64,000 nucleotides of DNA. Origin: Micromonospora saelicesensis. GTDB lineage: Bacteria; Actinomycetota; Actinomycetes; Mycobacteriales; Micromonosporaceae. The position numbers and the translations under genes are program-made. Below the pieces are notes generated by a model. It was not told the origin of the DNA, searched no databases, and saw only the letters and a list, made by a program, of their open reading frames with translations. Of this stretch, positions 41,946 through 51,857 are shown piece after piece (position 1 is the first letter of the stretch; every line of letters begins with the position of its first letter). Where the stretch lies: the NCBI RefSeq assembly GCF_900091575.1, contig NZ_FMCR01000001.1:248001-312000 (forward strand), in the 5' to 3' direction.

Positions 41946-42745
41946 GTCGGCGAGTCGGGCTCGGGGACGTAGACGATCAGCCGCTGCTCGGTCTCCGGCA
42001 CCAGCAATACCCGGCACTCGAACTCCAACGACCCCAGGCGGGGATGCGGCACCTTCTTGATCATGGGACGCCGCTCCTCGACGTCGTGTTCGGCCCACAG
42101 CTGGGCGAACCGGGGCGAGGTGCCGAGCAGTTCGGTGACCAGCTCACGGATCGCCGGGTCGGCGGGGTAGCGACCGTAGGCGGCGCGCAGGTCCGCCACC
42201 GTGCTCTGCACGAAGCAGCGTGCGTCCGCGTCGGTCCAGTGGGCGTCGGTCGCAGGCTGCCGGAACGTCCAACGGATCATGTTGCGGTCCGCGTCCGGCA
42301 CGGCGGCGAGATCACCCACGAAGTACGTGGCCAGGTGGTTCCAGGCCAGCACGTGGTACGCGGCGTCGACGAGGTACGCCGGGGTCTCGGTCATGGCGTC
42401 GAGCAGGTGCCGCAGTCCGGGCGTCACCTCCCGGCTCGGGCCGACGGTACGCGGCGGGTTCTCCCCGGCGATCCGGAACAGGTACTCGCGCTCGTCCCGA
42501 CTCAACATCAGCGCCCGGGCCATCGACGCGAGCACCTGCCGGGACGGGTGCGGTCCGCGGCCCTGCTCCAGCCGGATGTAGTAGTCGATCGACATCCCGG
42601 CGAGCTGGGCGACCTCCTGCCGGCGCAGCCCCGGGGTGCGTCGGCGTTCACCCTCCGGGAGCCCGACCTCGGCGGGCCGCAACCGGGCGCGGCGGGTACG
42701 CAGGAACGCCGCCAGTTCGTCACGCTGCAGCCCGCTGCTCGTCAT
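41903..42745 (-). CDS. XRE-family regulator with MmyB-like ligand domain
   Basis: A 280-residue regulator with an N-terminal HTH (ELAAFLRTRRARLRPAEVGL, TPGLRRQEVAQLAGMSIDYY, RLEQGRGPHPSRQVLASMAR) and a PAS-like MmyB domain (YLVDAAYHVLAWNHLATYFV, DVEERRPMIKKVPHPRLGSL). Such regulators usually control a divergent reductase gene. Here that is the SDR gene starting at 42848, 102 bp away. Confidence 0.93.
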   Translation of the reverse strand: MTSSGLQRDELAAFLRTRRARLRPAEVGLPEGERRRTPGLRRQEVAQLAGMSIDYYIRLEQGRGPHPSRQVLASMARALMLSRDEREYLFRIAGENPPRTVGPSREVTPGLRHLLDAMTETPAYLVDAAYHVLAWNHLATYFVGDLAAVPDADRNMIRWTFRQPATDAHWTDADARCFVQSTVADLRAAYGRYPADPAIRELVTELLGTSPRFAQLWAEHDVEERRPMIKKVPHPRLGSLEFECRVLLVPETEQRLIVYVPEPDSPTQAVFRRIAERVAP

Positions 42746-42847
42746 GCCCCCAGCATGCCCCGGGCCGGGCCGGCGAGGGTGGTACCACCGGTCCCAGCCT
42801 CGGCCCGGCTCTCCCCGGGCGCGGCCAGCCCGGCGAGGCTCGACGGC

Positions 42848-43600
42848 ATGACGAACATGACCGCCCTGATCACCGGGGCCAACAAGGGGATCGGCTTCGC
42901 CACCGCCCGGCAGCTCGGCGCCCTCGGGATGACAGTGCTGGTGGGGGCACGGGACGCCGAGCGGGGTCGGGCCGCCGAGCGGGAGCTGCGCGACGGCGGC
43001 GCGGACGCGGTGTTCGTGCCACTCGACGTCACCGACGCCGAGTCGGTGACGGACGCCGCGAAGCGGGTGGAGGCGGAGTACGGCCGGCTGGACGTGCTGG
43101 TCAACAACGCCGGCATCATCCTCGCCGACGGCGCACGGGGGCTGCCCAGCGAGACGACAGTGGCGACGCTGCGCCGGCTGTACGAGACGAATGTCTTCGG
43201 GGTGGTGGCGGTGACCAACGCGCTGCTGCCGCTGCTGCGCCGGGCACCGGCCGCCAGAATCGTCAACGTGTCGAGCGAGGTCGGCTCGATCGCGGTGATG
43301 ACCGACCCGAACGGTGCGCTGTTCGAGCTGACCTCCGTGCCGTACCCGTCGTCGAAGGCGGCGCTGAACATGCTCACCGCGATGTACGCCAAGGAGCTGC
43401 GGGACACCCCGATCACTGTGAACGCGGCGAACCCGGGCTACTGCGCCACCGACCTGAACGGCAACAGTGGCTTCCGCACGGCCGAGCAGGGCGCCGAGGT
43501 GAGCGTGCACCTGGCGACCCTGCCGGCCGACGGCCCGAGCGGGCTGCTCTGGGGCTTCCAGATGGACGCCGGCGGTGGGTACGGCGTGCTGCCCTGGTGA
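42848..43600 (+). CDS. short-chain dehydrogenase/reductase
   Basis: The 250-residue classical SDR has TALITGANKGIGFATARQLG (TGxxxGIG), NNAG in LVNNAGIILADG, the catalytic Ser in IVNVSSEVGS, and YPSSK in VPYPSSKAALNMLTAMYA (YxxxK). It is NADPH-type by the ARD loop. Its closest general resemblance is to plant-like carbonyl reductases of the SDR21 type. Probable regulation is by the divergent MmyB-type repressor. Confidence 0.93.
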   Translation: MTNMTALITGANKGIGFATARQLGALGMTVLVGARDAERGRAAERELRDGGADAVFVPLDVTDAESVTDAAKRVEAEYGRLDVLVNNAGIILADGARGLPSETTVATLRRLYETNVFGVVAVTNALLPLLRRAPAARIVNVSSEVGSIAVMTDPNGALFELTSVPYPSSKAALNMLTAMYAKELRDTPITVNAANPGYCATDLNGNSGFRTAEQGAEVSVHLATLPADGPSGLLWGFQMDAGGGYGVLPW

Positions 43601-43682
43601 CTGAGCGCTTGACCTGGAGTGCGCTCCAGCCGGCAGTGTGACCCGTGCGCCCACCGGTAAGGGCGCACGAGAGGAGACCCCC

Positions 43683-44669
43683 ATGCGGTACCGCACGATC
43701 GGCGCAGACCCGGCGACCCGGCGCGAGGTCAGCGTGCTCAGCCTCGGCGCGATGCTCTTCGGCAGCGCCACCGACGAGGCCACCTCGTACGCGATCCTGG
43801 ACCGGTACGTCGAGGCCGGCGGCACGTTCATCGACACGTCGGACAACTACGCGTTCTGGGTGGACGGCGGCCAGGGCGGGCAGAGTGAGGAGTTGCTCGG
43901 CCGGTGGCGGCGCAGCCGGGGCGTCGGCGCCGAGATCGTCATCGCCACCAAGCTGGGTGCCCGACCGCTGGCCCCGGGGACCAGCTACCTGGACAACGCC
44001 GAGGGCCTCTCCGCCAAGGTGATCCGCGAGTCCGCGGAGCGCAGCCGGGAACGGCTCGGGGTGGAGCGGCTGGACCTGCTCTACGCGCACATCGAGGACC
44101 GGACCGTGCCGCTCCAGGAGACCGTGGAGGGCTTCGCCGAGCTGGTCGCCGAGGGCACTGTGGGTCTGCTGGGCGCCAGCAACCACCGGGCCTGGCGGGT
44201 GGAGCGGGCCCGCGCGTTGGCCGCCGCCGCCGGCCTGCCCGGGTACGAGGTGCTCCAGTACCACCGCAGTTACCTGCCGAACCGCACCGACCTGATCAGC
44301 GAACTGGACCCGGACGGCGAGCCGGGCGGCGTCAGCGGCGACCTGCTCAGCTATCTGCGTGCCGAGCCCGAGCTGACCCTGGTGGCGTACTCGCCGCTGC
44401 TCAAGGGGGCGTTCACCCGGGCGGACAAGCCGCTCAGCTCGGCGTACGACCTGCCGAGCGCGCCCCGGCGACTGGCCGCGCTGCGGGAGGTGGCCGGGCA
44501 GTGCGGCGCGACGGTCAACCAGGTGGTGCTCGCCTGGCTGCTGGGCGGTGAGCTGCCGTCGATCCCGCTGGTGGGCGCCTCGTCGGTGGCGCAACTGGAG
44601 GAGAGCCTGGCAGCGGTCGACCTGGAGCTGACCGCCGAGCAACGGCACCGCCTCGACACCACCTGGTGA
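43683..44669 (+). CDS. aldo/keto reductase (general type)
   Basis: A 328-residue reductase of the Tas/YajO-like group (MRYRTIGADPATRREVSVLS). The tetrad is Asp and Tyr in FIDTSDNYAFW, Lys in VIATKLGARP, and His in DLLYAHIEDRT. It has a C-terminal IPLVGASSVAQLEES cofactor loop. GAGAGGAG precedes ATG 43683. It is 82 bp downstream of the SDR gene and may share its control. Confidence 0.93.
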   Translation: MRYRTIGADPATRREVSVLSLGAMLFGSATDEATSYAILDRYVEAGGTFIDTSDNYAFWVDGGQGGQSEELLGRWRRSRGVGAEIVIATKLGARPLAPGTSYLDNAEGLSAKVIRESAERSRERLGVERLDLLYAHIEDRTVPLQETVEGFAELVAEGTVGLLGASNHRAWRVERARALAAAAGLPGYEVLQYHRSYLPNRTDLISELDPDGEPGGVSGDLLSYLRAEPELTLVAYSPLLKGAFTRADKPLSSAYDLPSAPRRLAALREVAGQCGATVNQVVLAWLLGGELPSIPLVGASSVAQLEESLAAVDLELTAEQRHRLDTTW

Positions 44670-44680
44670 CCTGTCACCGG

Positions 44681-44717
44681 CCGCCCCGCCGACCTCAGCT
44701 CACGGTCGGTGGGGCGG
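44681..44717. terminator. imperfect hairpin between convergent genes
   Basis: A 14-bp stem with one mismatch (CCGCCCCGCCGACC against GGTCGGTGGGGCGG) overlaps the 3' end of the acetyltransferase gene. Confidence 0.5.
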
Positions 44718-45210
44718 TCAGGTCGAGCTGCCAGTCGTTGGCCCGCATCATCTGCCCCGGCGGGTATTCGAAGCCGGTCTCGCCGAGCAACGTGAAGCCG
44801 GCCTTGCGGCACACCGCGTTCGACGCCGGATTGTCGACCGAGGGGTAGGCGTGGGCGTAGTGCCGGTCCCGTCGGGCGCGAGCCACGTCCACCACCGCGC
44901 GCACCGCCGCAGTGGCCAGCCCCTGCCCCCGGTACGCGGGCAGCACCGCCCAGCCCAGCTCGTACACCGGTTGGTCGCGCCACTGGCGGGCCCAGTAGCC
45001 GACGCTGCCCGCCCGCGTCCCGTCCGGCAGAACCATCGTGAACATGCAGCCCTGCTCGGTGCCGGAGAAGTGCACGTACCGGTCGTGCCGGGCGAGCACC
45101 TGCTCGTCGGTCTCCGGGCCGCCGGTGTGCTTGCGGGTGTCCGGTGAGTTGAGCTGCCGCAGCAGGTCGAGGTCGTCCTCGTGCCACTGCTCGATGCGCA
45201 CCTGTGCCAT
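44695..45210 (-). CDS. GNAT-family N-acetyltransferase
   Basis: A 171-residue RimJ/RimL-like acetyltransferase. The acetyl-CoA loop is in VLPAYRGQGLATAAVRAVVD (motif A R/QxxGxG/A), and the C-terminal SNAVCRKAGFTLLGETGFEY is the usual N-x-x-S-x-x-l-x-x-k-x-G-F segment. It should transfer acetyl from acetyl-CoA to an amine, substrate unknown. Confidence 0.93.
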   Translation of the reverse strand: MAQVRIEQWHEDDLDLLRQLNSPDTRKHTGGPETDEQVLARHDRYVHFSGTEQGCMFTMVLPDGTRAGSVGYWARQWRDQPVYELGWAVLPAYRGQGLATAAVRAVVDVARARRDRHYAHAYPSVDNPASNAVCRKAGFTLLGETGFEYPPGQMMRANDWQLDLTAPPTVS

Positions 45211-45339
45211 TCCGCCCCCGTTCGTCGACCCCCAGTCAAGCCGATCCCACCGACATTTCGCCCCCGAACCCGGCCCGCTAGATCGGATCTAGCGGGCGCG
45301 CGTCGTCACCTCGCGCCTTCAGTGTGGAAGGGGGTGGCC

Positions 45340-45894
45340 ATGACGCAGTTGCGGATCGCCGTGATCGTCGGCAGTACCCGGGAGGGACGGGTCGGCGACC
45401 GGCTGGCCCACTGGTTCGTCGAGCAGGCCGCGCGGCACGACGACCTGGCGGTGACGGTCGTTGACCTGACCGAGTACGACTTCCCGGCCACCTACCCCGC
45501 CGAGCCGACAGCGTCCATCCGGGCGTTCGTCCGCGAGGTGGGCCGGGCGGACGCGTTCGTCGTGGTCACCCCCGAGTACAACCACAGCTTCCCGGCACCC
45601 TTGAAACAAGCCATCGACTACGCGTACGACGAGTGGCAGGCCAAAGCGGTCGGCTTCGTGTCGTACGGCTGTCGGTCCACCGGCCTGCACGCGGTCGACC
45701 AGCTCCGTACCGTCTTCACCGCGCTGCACGCGATGACGGTGCGCGACGTCGTCGGGATCGACCTGCTCGCCGGCGAGCCGACCGCCCAGTGCACCGACGA
45801 GCTGCACCGCGACGTCGGTGTCCTGCTCGACCAGCTGCGCTGGTGGGGTCTGGCACTGCGCGACGGCCGGGCGGCCCGACCCTACGTCTCCTGA
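45340..45894 (+). CDS. NADPH-dependent FMN reductase
   Basis: The 184-residue flavodoxin-like reductase has the FMN phosphate loop IAVIVGSTREGRVGDRLAHW and the conserved VVVTPEYNHSFPAPLKQAID segment. It reduces FMN or quinones with NADPH. ATG 45340 is chosen over GTG 45322, which adds only VWKGVA. It precedes the DrrAB-like exporter by 27 bp and probably shares a transcript with it. Confidence 0.92.
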   Translation: MTQLRIAVIVGSTREGRVGDRLAHWFVEQAARHDDLAVTVVDLTEYDFPATYPAEPTASIRAFVREVGRADAFVVVTPEYNHSFPAPLKQAIDYAYDEWQAKAVGFVSYGCRSTGLHAVDQLRTVFTALHAMTVRDVVGIDLLAGEPTAQCTDELHRDVGVLLDQLRWWGLALRDGRAARPYVS

Positions 45895-45921
45895 ACACGT
45901 CCAACACGAAAGGTAAGGATC

Positions 45922-46935
45922 ATGAGTAGACGCACCACCGGCCTGGCCATCGAGGCCGAGGGGCTAACCCGCTCGTTCGGGGACACCCGGGCGCTGGCCG
46001 GCATCGACCTCCAGGTGCCCGCCGGCACCGTCTACGGTCTGCTCGGCCCGAACGGCGCGGGCAAGACCACGGCGGTCCGGGTGCTCGCCACGTTGCTGCG
46101 ACCCGACGGCGGTTCCGCCAGGGTCTTCGGGCACGACGTGGTCACCGAGGCCGACAAGGTCCGTTCCCGGGTCAGCCTCACCGGCCAGTACGCCTCCGTC
46201 GACGAGGACCTGACCGGCACGGAGAACCTGGTGCTCCTCGCCCGCCTGCTCGGCCTGCGCAAGCCTGCCGCTCGGGAGCGCGCCGCGGCCCTGCTCGCCG
46301 CGTTCGGCCTGACCGACGCGAGCGACCGCCAGGTGAAGAAGTACTCGGGCGGGATGCGGCGACGCATCGACATCGCCGCCAGCATCCTGAACACCCCGGA
46401 TCTGCTCTTCCTCGACGAGCCGACGACCGGCCTCGACCCGCGCAGCCGCAACCAGGTGTGGGAGATCGTCCGGGCGGTGGTGTCGCACGGCACGACGGTG
46501 CTGCTGACCACCCAGTACCTCGACGAGGCCGACCAGCTCGCGGGGCGGATCGCGGTCGTCGACCACGGCCGGGTGATCGCGGAGGGCACCCCGGGTGAGT
46601 TGAAGTCGTCGATCGGTTCCGGCACCGTCCACCTGCGACTGCGCGACCCCGCTCAGCGCCCCGAGGCGGAGCGGGTGCTCCGGGAGGCGCTCGACGTGCC
46701 GGTGCAGCTCGCCGCCGATCCGGTGGCGTTGACCGCCCGCGTCGGCGAGGCCGGCACCGACCTCGACGCCAGCGCCCAGGCCGCTCGGGCGCTCAGCGAC
46801 CTGGCCCGCGCCGGCATCGTGGTCGACAACTTCTCCCTCGGCCAGCCGAGCCTGGACGAGGTCTTCCTGGCCCTGACCGACCATCCCGCCGTGCCGACCG
46901 ACGAGCGCGACGACGAGCTGGAGGCAGCCCGATGA
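45922..46935 (+). CDS. DrrA-like ABC exporter ATP-binding protein
   Basis: A 337-residue ATPase with Walker [21 protein letters not shown], signature [19 protein letters not shown], Walker [21 protein letters not shown], and the C-terminal regulatory extension of daunorubicin-resistance DrrA proteins (about 240-330, with [19 protein letters not shown]). It pairs with the permease that follows by an ATGA overlap, and should energise export of a hydrophobic compound. Confidence 0.95.
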   Translation: MSRRTTGLAIEAEGLTRSFGDTRALAGIDLQVPAGTVYGLLGPNGAGKTTAVRVLATLLRPDGGSARVFGHDVVTEADKVRSRVSLTGQYASVDEDLTGTENLVLLARLLGLRKPAARERAAALLAAFGLTDASDRQVKKYSGGMRRRIDIAASILNTPDLLFLDEPTTGLDPRSRNQVWEIVRAVVSHGTTVLLTTQYLDEADQLAGRIAVVDHGRVIAEGTPGELKSSIGSGTVHLRLRDPAQRPEAERVLREALDVPVQLAADPVALTARVGEAGTDLDASAQAARALSDLARAGIVVDNFSLGQPSLDEVFLALTDHPAVPTDERDDELEAAR

Positions 46936-47789
46936 GCGACACCACGACCACCACCGCCGAACGGGCGCCGTCCGTCTACGTGCCGTCCGCCGAGGCGCTG
47001 GCTACCGTGCTCGCGCCAGGTGCCCGACCGCCCCGGCCGAGCGCGCTGGGCGCGTCGCTCACCTTCGGCTGGCGGGCCATGCTGAAGATCAAGCACGTGC
47101 CGGAGCAGCTCTTCGACGTGACCGCGTTCCCGATCATCATGGTGCTGATGTTCACGTACCTGTTCGGTGGCGCCCTCGCCGGCAGCCCGCGCGAATACCT
47201 GCAGTTCTTCCTGCCCGGCATCATGGTGACCAGCGTCGTCATGATCACCATGTACACCGGCATCGGCCTCAACACCGACATCGAGAAGGGCATCTTCGAC
47301 CGATTCCGGACGCTGCCCGTCTGGCGCCCGGCCGCCCTGGTCGGCATGATCTTCGGCGACGTGCTGCGCTACATCCTCGCCGCCGTGGTGATCCTGGGTC
47401 TCGGGCTGGTGCTCGGGTTCCGCCCCGAAGGCGGAGTGGTCGGAGTCGCCACCGGAATCGGGCTGCTGGTCATCTTCTCGTTCGCGTTCTCCTGGGTGTG
47501 GACGTTCTTCGGGCTGATCCTGCGCAGCGAGAAGTCGGTGATGGGAGTCAGCATGATGGTGCTGTTCCCGCTGACGTTCCTCAGCAACGTCTTCGTCGAG
47601 CCGAGCACCATGCCCGGCTGGCTCCAGGCGTTCGTGAAGGTCAACCCGGTGACGCAGCTGGTGGCCGCGATCCGGGGAGCGATGAGCGGCGACTCGGACC
47701 CGTCGGCAACGATGTGGCTGCTGCTGTGGAGCGCCGGCTTCGTCCTGGTCTTCGGCACCCTGACCATGTACAGGTACAACCGCCGCTGA
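46932..47789 (+). CDS. DrrB-like ABC exporter permease
   Basis: The 285-residue ABC-2 permease has six predicted helices ([56 protein letters not shown]) and the [15 protein letters not shown] loop characteristic of DrrB. With the preceding ATPase it forms a drug or metabolite exporter. Confidence 0.93.
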   Translation: MSDTTTTTAERAPSVYVPSAEALATVLAPGARPPRPSALGASLTFGWRAMLKIKHVPEQLFDVTAFPIIMVLMFTYLFGGALAGSPREYLQFFLPGIMVTSVVMITMYTGIGLNTDIEKGIFDRFRTLPVWRPAALVGMIFGDVLRYILAAVVILGLGLVLGFRPEGGVVGVATGIGLLVIFSFAFSWVWTFFGLILRSEKSVMGVSMMVLFPLTFLSNVFVEPSTMPGWLQAFVKVNPVTQLVAAIRGAMSGDSDPSATMWLLLWSAGFVLVFGTLTMYRYNRR

Positions 47790-47815
47790 CAGTGATCCCC
47801 ACCCCACCCCACCCC

Positions 47816-47889
47816 CGCGATCTTGCACTTACTGTCCCGGCAAAGGTGGCAAATCCCCCTGAACCGGCGACCGAAAGTGCAAGATCGCG
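47816..47889. repeat. 15-bp intergenic inverted repeat
   Basis: CGCGATCTTGCACTT (47816-47830) and its exact complement (47875-47889) flank 44 bp. The outer flanks are C-rich on the left (CCCCACCCCACCCC) and G-rich on the right (GGGGGTGGGG), extending the stem imperfectly. It lies between the exporter and the convergent AAA regulator, so it can act as a terminator. Similar elements may be a dispersed intergenic repeat in Micromonosporaceae; that is recollection, not shown here. Confidence 0.8.
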
Positions 47890-47906
47890 GAGGGCTGGGG
47901 GTGGGG

Positions 47907-50900
47907 TTAGAGCTGCCAGCGCAGCGGCTCCGGCGGCAGGTAGCGGCAGGTGGTGCCGGTGGAGACGGCGTCGCGCAGGTGGCTCGCCAGTGCCGGGTGT
48001 CGGTCGTCGAGCTTGCGGAGCGTGTCGCGGATTCGCGCGGTCACCGTCTTGCGGGCCCGTTCGGCCTCGTCGCCCAGGCGGCGGCTCCGGCCGGCGAGGC
48101 CCGCCGCGGCACGCAGCTCGTCGAGCAACGCGCCCCGTTCGGCGTCCAGCTTGGACACCTTCCGGTCGTCGTCGCGGGCGGCGGCCCGGTCGATCTCCTC
48201 GTCGAGGCGGGCCAGGTGCCGCCGGTAGCGGGCCTTCGCCTCGTCGTCGAGGACCGGGTCGGCGCCCATCCGGCGGGCGGCGACCAGCTCCGGCCCGGCC
48301 GCCGGGTCGAGCAACTCGACCGCCGGTACGTCGCTGCCCGGACGGCTGAGCAGCAGGTGCAGGTCGTGCAGGCCCTTGGCGTCGGGCAGGTGCACCACGA
48401 CACCGTCGTACGCGAGCTGCCAGACCGGCCCGTCGCGCCGGAACTCGTACCCCTGGATCGCAGTCGCGACCGGCGCGGCCTGGCCCGGCGCGACGACCTG
48501 AACCGACCCGACGGCCCGGCCCGAATCAGCAACCTGGCCCGGCGCCACCACCTGACCCGACCCACCGGCCTGGACCGATACGACGGCCTGGTTCGGGAGG
48601 TCGGCGTCGGGGGCTGTCGGGGCGGCGAGCCGGTGGAGCACCTGCGTCATGCCGAGGGCGGTCGCCTCCTGGACGGCGGCGGCGCGCAGCGAGGCCGCCG
48701 TAGCGGTGTCGCCCGGGTGGCCTCGGCCGGCGAGGGCGTTCGCGAGGCCGGTGCGGGCGAGCAGCGACCAGGGCCGGGAGCCCAGCCGGTCGGCGGAGTC
48801 CCGAGCGGCGGTGAAGCCGGCGACGGCGTCGTCCCAGCGTGCCTGGGCGGCGTCGATCAGCGCCAGCCAGTGGTCGACGGGGCCACTGATGTCGCAGCCG
48901 AAGAGCCCTACCGTCCACTCTCCACGGTGCGGCGCCAGCGCGGCCCGCGCGGCGTCGCAGCGCTTCGGGTCGGCGGACGCGGCGGCGGCCTGCGCGCGTA
49001 GCCGTAGCCAGAGCGGTGACACCGGGCGCGGGTACCGGATGCCGTCGGCCTCGATGCCGGCGGTCAGCCGGATCGCCGTCTCGCCGTCGCCCCGCTCGGC
49101 CGCGGTGATCGCCCGCAGCAGCTCCCGGTAGGGGTAGTCGATCGGGGCCAGCCCGTCCACCAGCGCGGCGGCCTCGGCGACCCGGCCCTGGAGCAGCAAT
49201 CGGGACCAGCGCAGGTGGTGGCCCATGAACCCGAACTCGGTGTGGCCCGGGTCGGTCTGGTCGGTGAGGACGGCGAACCGCTCGTCGGCAGTGGCGAAGT
49301 CACCCTGGAACGCCGCGATGATCCCGCTGTCGACGGCCGCTGCCATCCGGTGCCGGGCGAAGTCGCCCTGCCGTTCGGCGTCGACGAAGGTGGTCAGCTC
49401 CTCGGCGAAGCGAGGGTCGCCCAGTTCCAGCAGCGCCACCCAGCGCAGCGAGGTCGCCCACAGCTCGGTCTCCCGGTCGCCCGTCCGACGGGCCACGTCC
49501 CGGATCTCGGCGGTGAGTGCGGCTCGGGTCGCGGCGGTGCCGAGCCCCCAGGTCGTGTCGTGGCGGGCCCAGAGGCTGAAGGTGAGCGCCTCGTCGTCCT
49601 GCCCTCGACGGGCGATCGTCTCGCTGGCGGTGATCAGGTCGGCGACCAGGGCGCCGACCGTCGCGGTGGCGTCCGGTTCGCCGATCAACCGGCGGTACGC
49701 CTCGCGGACCAACTCCGCCGCCTCGGTCGACTGGGCGGTATCCACCTGGCGGGAGCGGTTCACCGTGAGCGCGACCCGGGCCAGCAGCACCGGTTCGTCG
49801 AGTGAGCGGGCCAGCCTGGCGGCCTCGGCCAGTAGTCGCGTGACCTCTTCCCGGCGGGCGTGGTGATAGTGCGACTCGGCGAACTCGACGAGGATCCGCA
49901 CTCGTTGTGCCGGGTCTTCGACGACCTCGAGGGCTCGGCGGAAGTGCACCGCCGCCTCGTCGCCGGCCAGCCGGGCGAACGCGTCCCGCCCGGCGGCGAC
50001 CAGCAGCGTGGCCACCCGGCCCCGGTCGAGCGCGGGGCCGGCCAGGTAGGCGTGACGGGCCAGGTCGGCCGGGATCAGCCGGTCGGTGAGCTCCCGCAGG
50101 TCGTCGACCGCCCGGACGACCGCGCCGTGGCGGGCCCGCCGGTCGTCGTCGGTCAGCCCGTCGTAGAGGGTTTCGCGGACCAGGTCGTGGGCGAAGGCGA
50201 ACCGGCCACCGCCCCGGGCGACCACCAGTCGAGCGGTCACCGCCCGGTCGAGCAGCCGGTCGACCTGCGCCGCCGGTGCGGCCGCGCAGGCCGCGAGGAC
50301 CTGACGGTGGAACTCGCGACCCAGTACGGCGGCGACGGTCAGCGCCTCCACCACGGCGGCGGGCAGTTGGGCCAGGCGGCGGCGCACCGCCTCCCGTACG
50401 CCGGGTGCGATCGTGCCGACCGCGTCGTCGGCGTGCCACAGCCGCGCGGTCTGCTCGACGAAGAACGGGTTGCCGCCGGTGCGCCGGTGCACCTCGTCGA
50501 CCAGGCTGGACTCGGGCTCCCGGCCGGCGGTCCGGGTCATCAGTGCGGCCACCTCGTCGCGGGTGAAACCGGTGAGGGTGATCGTGGTGGCCTTCGCGAC
50601 CAGCGGCATCAGCAGTGGGCGCAGCGGATGCTCGCCCGACTCGACCTCGGCGTCGCGGTAGGTGCCGATCAGCAGGAGCCGCTCGAACCAGGTGTGCTGG
50701 GCGGCGAAGCTCAGCAACCGCAGTGAGGCCGGGTCGGCCCAGTGCAGATCGTCGAGGACGACTACGACCGGCCGGTGCTGGGAGACGGCGACCAGGGCGG
50801 CGGTCACCGCGTCGTACAGCGCGAACGCCTCCTGGTCGGCGGCGTCCGGGCCGGGGTCGACGCCGGCCCAACTGACGAGGCGACCGGCCTGCTCGCCGCC

Positions 50901-51236
50901 GGCACCGGACTGGCCGAGCAGGGCCGCGAGGGCCGGCTCGGCGGACTGCCGCGCCACCGCCCAGTCGTCGGCGGAGCGCCGCAGGGCACGCAGCACCTGC
51001 AACCACGGCCAGTAGCCGGGAGCGCTGTCGGAATCCCAGCAGGCGGCGCCGAGCACCAGCGCGCCTCGCTGCCGGGCCTCCCGGGCCGCCGACGTGACGA
51101 GGGTCGTCTTGCCGATGCCCGGCTCGCCGGTGACCAGGGCGAGACCGCCGTGGCTGGTGGTGGCGCGGTCCAACTCGGCGCGCAGCAGACCCGCGGGGTG
51201 ATCCCGCCCGATGATGGCGTCGCCGAGGGCGTCCAT
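47907..51236 (-). CDS. large AAA-ATPase/TPR regulator with a non-LuxR C-terminus
   Basis: The 1109-residue STAND-type protein has Walker A ALVTGEPGIGKTTLVTSAAR (about residues 32-51), Walker B VVVVLDDLHWADPASLRLLS, and a sensor region FVEQTARLWHADDAV. A long helical TPR-like region follows (about 400-850). Related LAL regulators end in a LuxR HTH. Here residues about 860-910 are instead a Gln/Val/Ala/Gly-rich linker with repeated VVAPGQ, followed by a domain reading IQGYEFRRDGPVWQLAYDGV, LPDAKGLHDLHLLLSRPGS and a coiled-coil (EAKARYRRHLARLDEEIDRA). No DNA-binding motif is recognised, so it may signal through protein contacts. Confidence 0.88.
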   Translation of the reverse strand: MDALGDAIIGRDHPAGLLRAELDRATTSHGGLALVTGEPGIGKTTLVTSAAREARQRGALVLGAACWDSDSAPGYWPWLQVLRALRRSADDWAVARQSAEPALAALLGQSGAGGEQAGRLVSWAGVDPGPDAADQEAFALYDAVTAALVAVSQHRPVVVVLDDLHWADPASLRLLSFAAQHTWFERLLLIGTYRDAEVESGEHPLRPLLMPLVAKATTITLTGFTRDEVAALMTRTAGREPESSLVDEVHRRTGGNPFFVEQTARLWHADDAVGTIAPGVREAVRRRLAQLPAAVVEALTVAAVLGREFHRQVLAACAAAPAAQVDRLLDRAVTARLVVARGGGRFAFAHDLVRETLYDGLTDDDRRARHGAVVRAVDDLRELTDRLIPADLARHAYLAGPALDRGRVATLLVAAGRDAFARLAGDEAAVHFRRALEVVEDPAQRVRILVEFAESHYHHARREEVTRLLAEAARLARSLDEPVLLARVALTVNRSRQVDTAQSTEAAELVREAYRRLIGEPDATATVGALVADLITASETIARRGQDDEALTFSLWARHDTTWGLGTAATRAALTAEIRDVARRTGDRETELWATSLRWVALLELGDPRFAEELTTFVDAERQGDFARHRMAAAVDSGIIAAFQGDFATADERFAVLTDQTDPGHTEFGFMGHHLRWSRLLLQGRVAEAAALVDGLAPIDYPYRELLRAITAAERGDGETAIRLTAGIEADGIRYPRPVSPLWLRLRAQAAAASADPKRCDAARAALAPHRGEWTVGLFGCDISGPVDHWLALIDAAQARWDDAVAGFTAARDSADRLGSRPWSLLARTGLANALAGRGHPGDTATAASLRAAAVQEATALGMTQVLHRLAAPTAPDADLPNQAVVSVQAGGSGQVVAPGQVADSGRAVGSVQVVAPGQAAPVATAIQGYEFRRDGPVWQLAYDGVVVHLPDAKGLHDLHLLLSRPGSDVPAVELLDPAAGPELVAARRMGADPVLDDEAKARYRRHLARLDEEIDRAAARDDDRKVSKLDAERGALLDELRAAAGLAGRSRRLGDEAERARKTVTARIRDTLRKLDDRHPALASHLRDAVSTGTTCRYLPPEPLRWQL

Positions 51237-51404
51237 GGTTTCCAGACGGTACTGGACCCGTCCGACAGCGCGAGCGAGTTAGCCGGCCATAAGCCTCGCG
51301 GAGCCTCACCGGTCCAGGTGGGTTCGGATCCTTTGGAGTTGATGTCGCCAACGAGTCAGCCCCATCACTCCTCATACTTCCTTATTCGGGTAGCATAGGG
51401 AGCG

Positions 51405-51857
51405 ATGACGGAAGAAATGTACTCAGTTGAGCAGGTGGCCGACCGGCTCAACCTGCATGTGCGTACCGTGCGCGGCTACATCCGCTCGGGCCGGCTGCGC
51501 GCGGTGCGGATCGGCAAGCAGTACCGGATCGCCGCCAGCGATCTCGACGCCCTCACCGGACAGGCCCCGACCGCGCCCAGCGTCGCCAGGCAGGCGGAGG
51601 TGTCGAGCATCGTCCAGATCGACGGTGTCGACAGAGCCGCCGCCGACCGGCTCGGCACGCTCGTGCTGACCAGCGCCAACACCGGCCACGACCAGGCCAA
51701 CCCGCTGCGGGTGCAGACGGTGCACGACGAGGAACGCCACCGTCTGAAGATCATCATCCTGGGTGACCCGGCCGCCACCGCCGAGTTGCTGCACCTGCTC
51801 GACGCCGTACTCAACGCCGACAACGGCCTGCTCGACCGGGAGGTCCACGATGCCTGA
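51405..51857 (+). CDS. excisionase/MerR-like HTH protein
   Basis: A 150-residue protein. The N-terminal winged HTH of the excisionase/AlpA class (MYSVEQVADRLNLHVRTVRG, RSGRLRAVRIGKQYRIAASD) is followed by an unrelated C-terminal domain (SSIVQIDGVDRAAADRLGTL, HRLKIIILGDPAATAELLHL). Its last 8 bp overlap the DUF4180 gene, so the two are coupled. A TAGCAT element lies 8 bp before the ATG. A degraded second copy of its 3' half lies at 53.9 kb. Confidence 0.85.
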   Translation: MTEEMYSVEQVADRLNLHVRTVRGYIRSGRLRAVRIGKQYRIAASDLDALTGQAPTAPSVARQAEVSSIVQIDGVDRAAADRLGTLVLTSANTGHDQANPLRVQTVHDEERHRLKIIILGDPAATAELLHLLDAVLNADNGLLDREVHDA

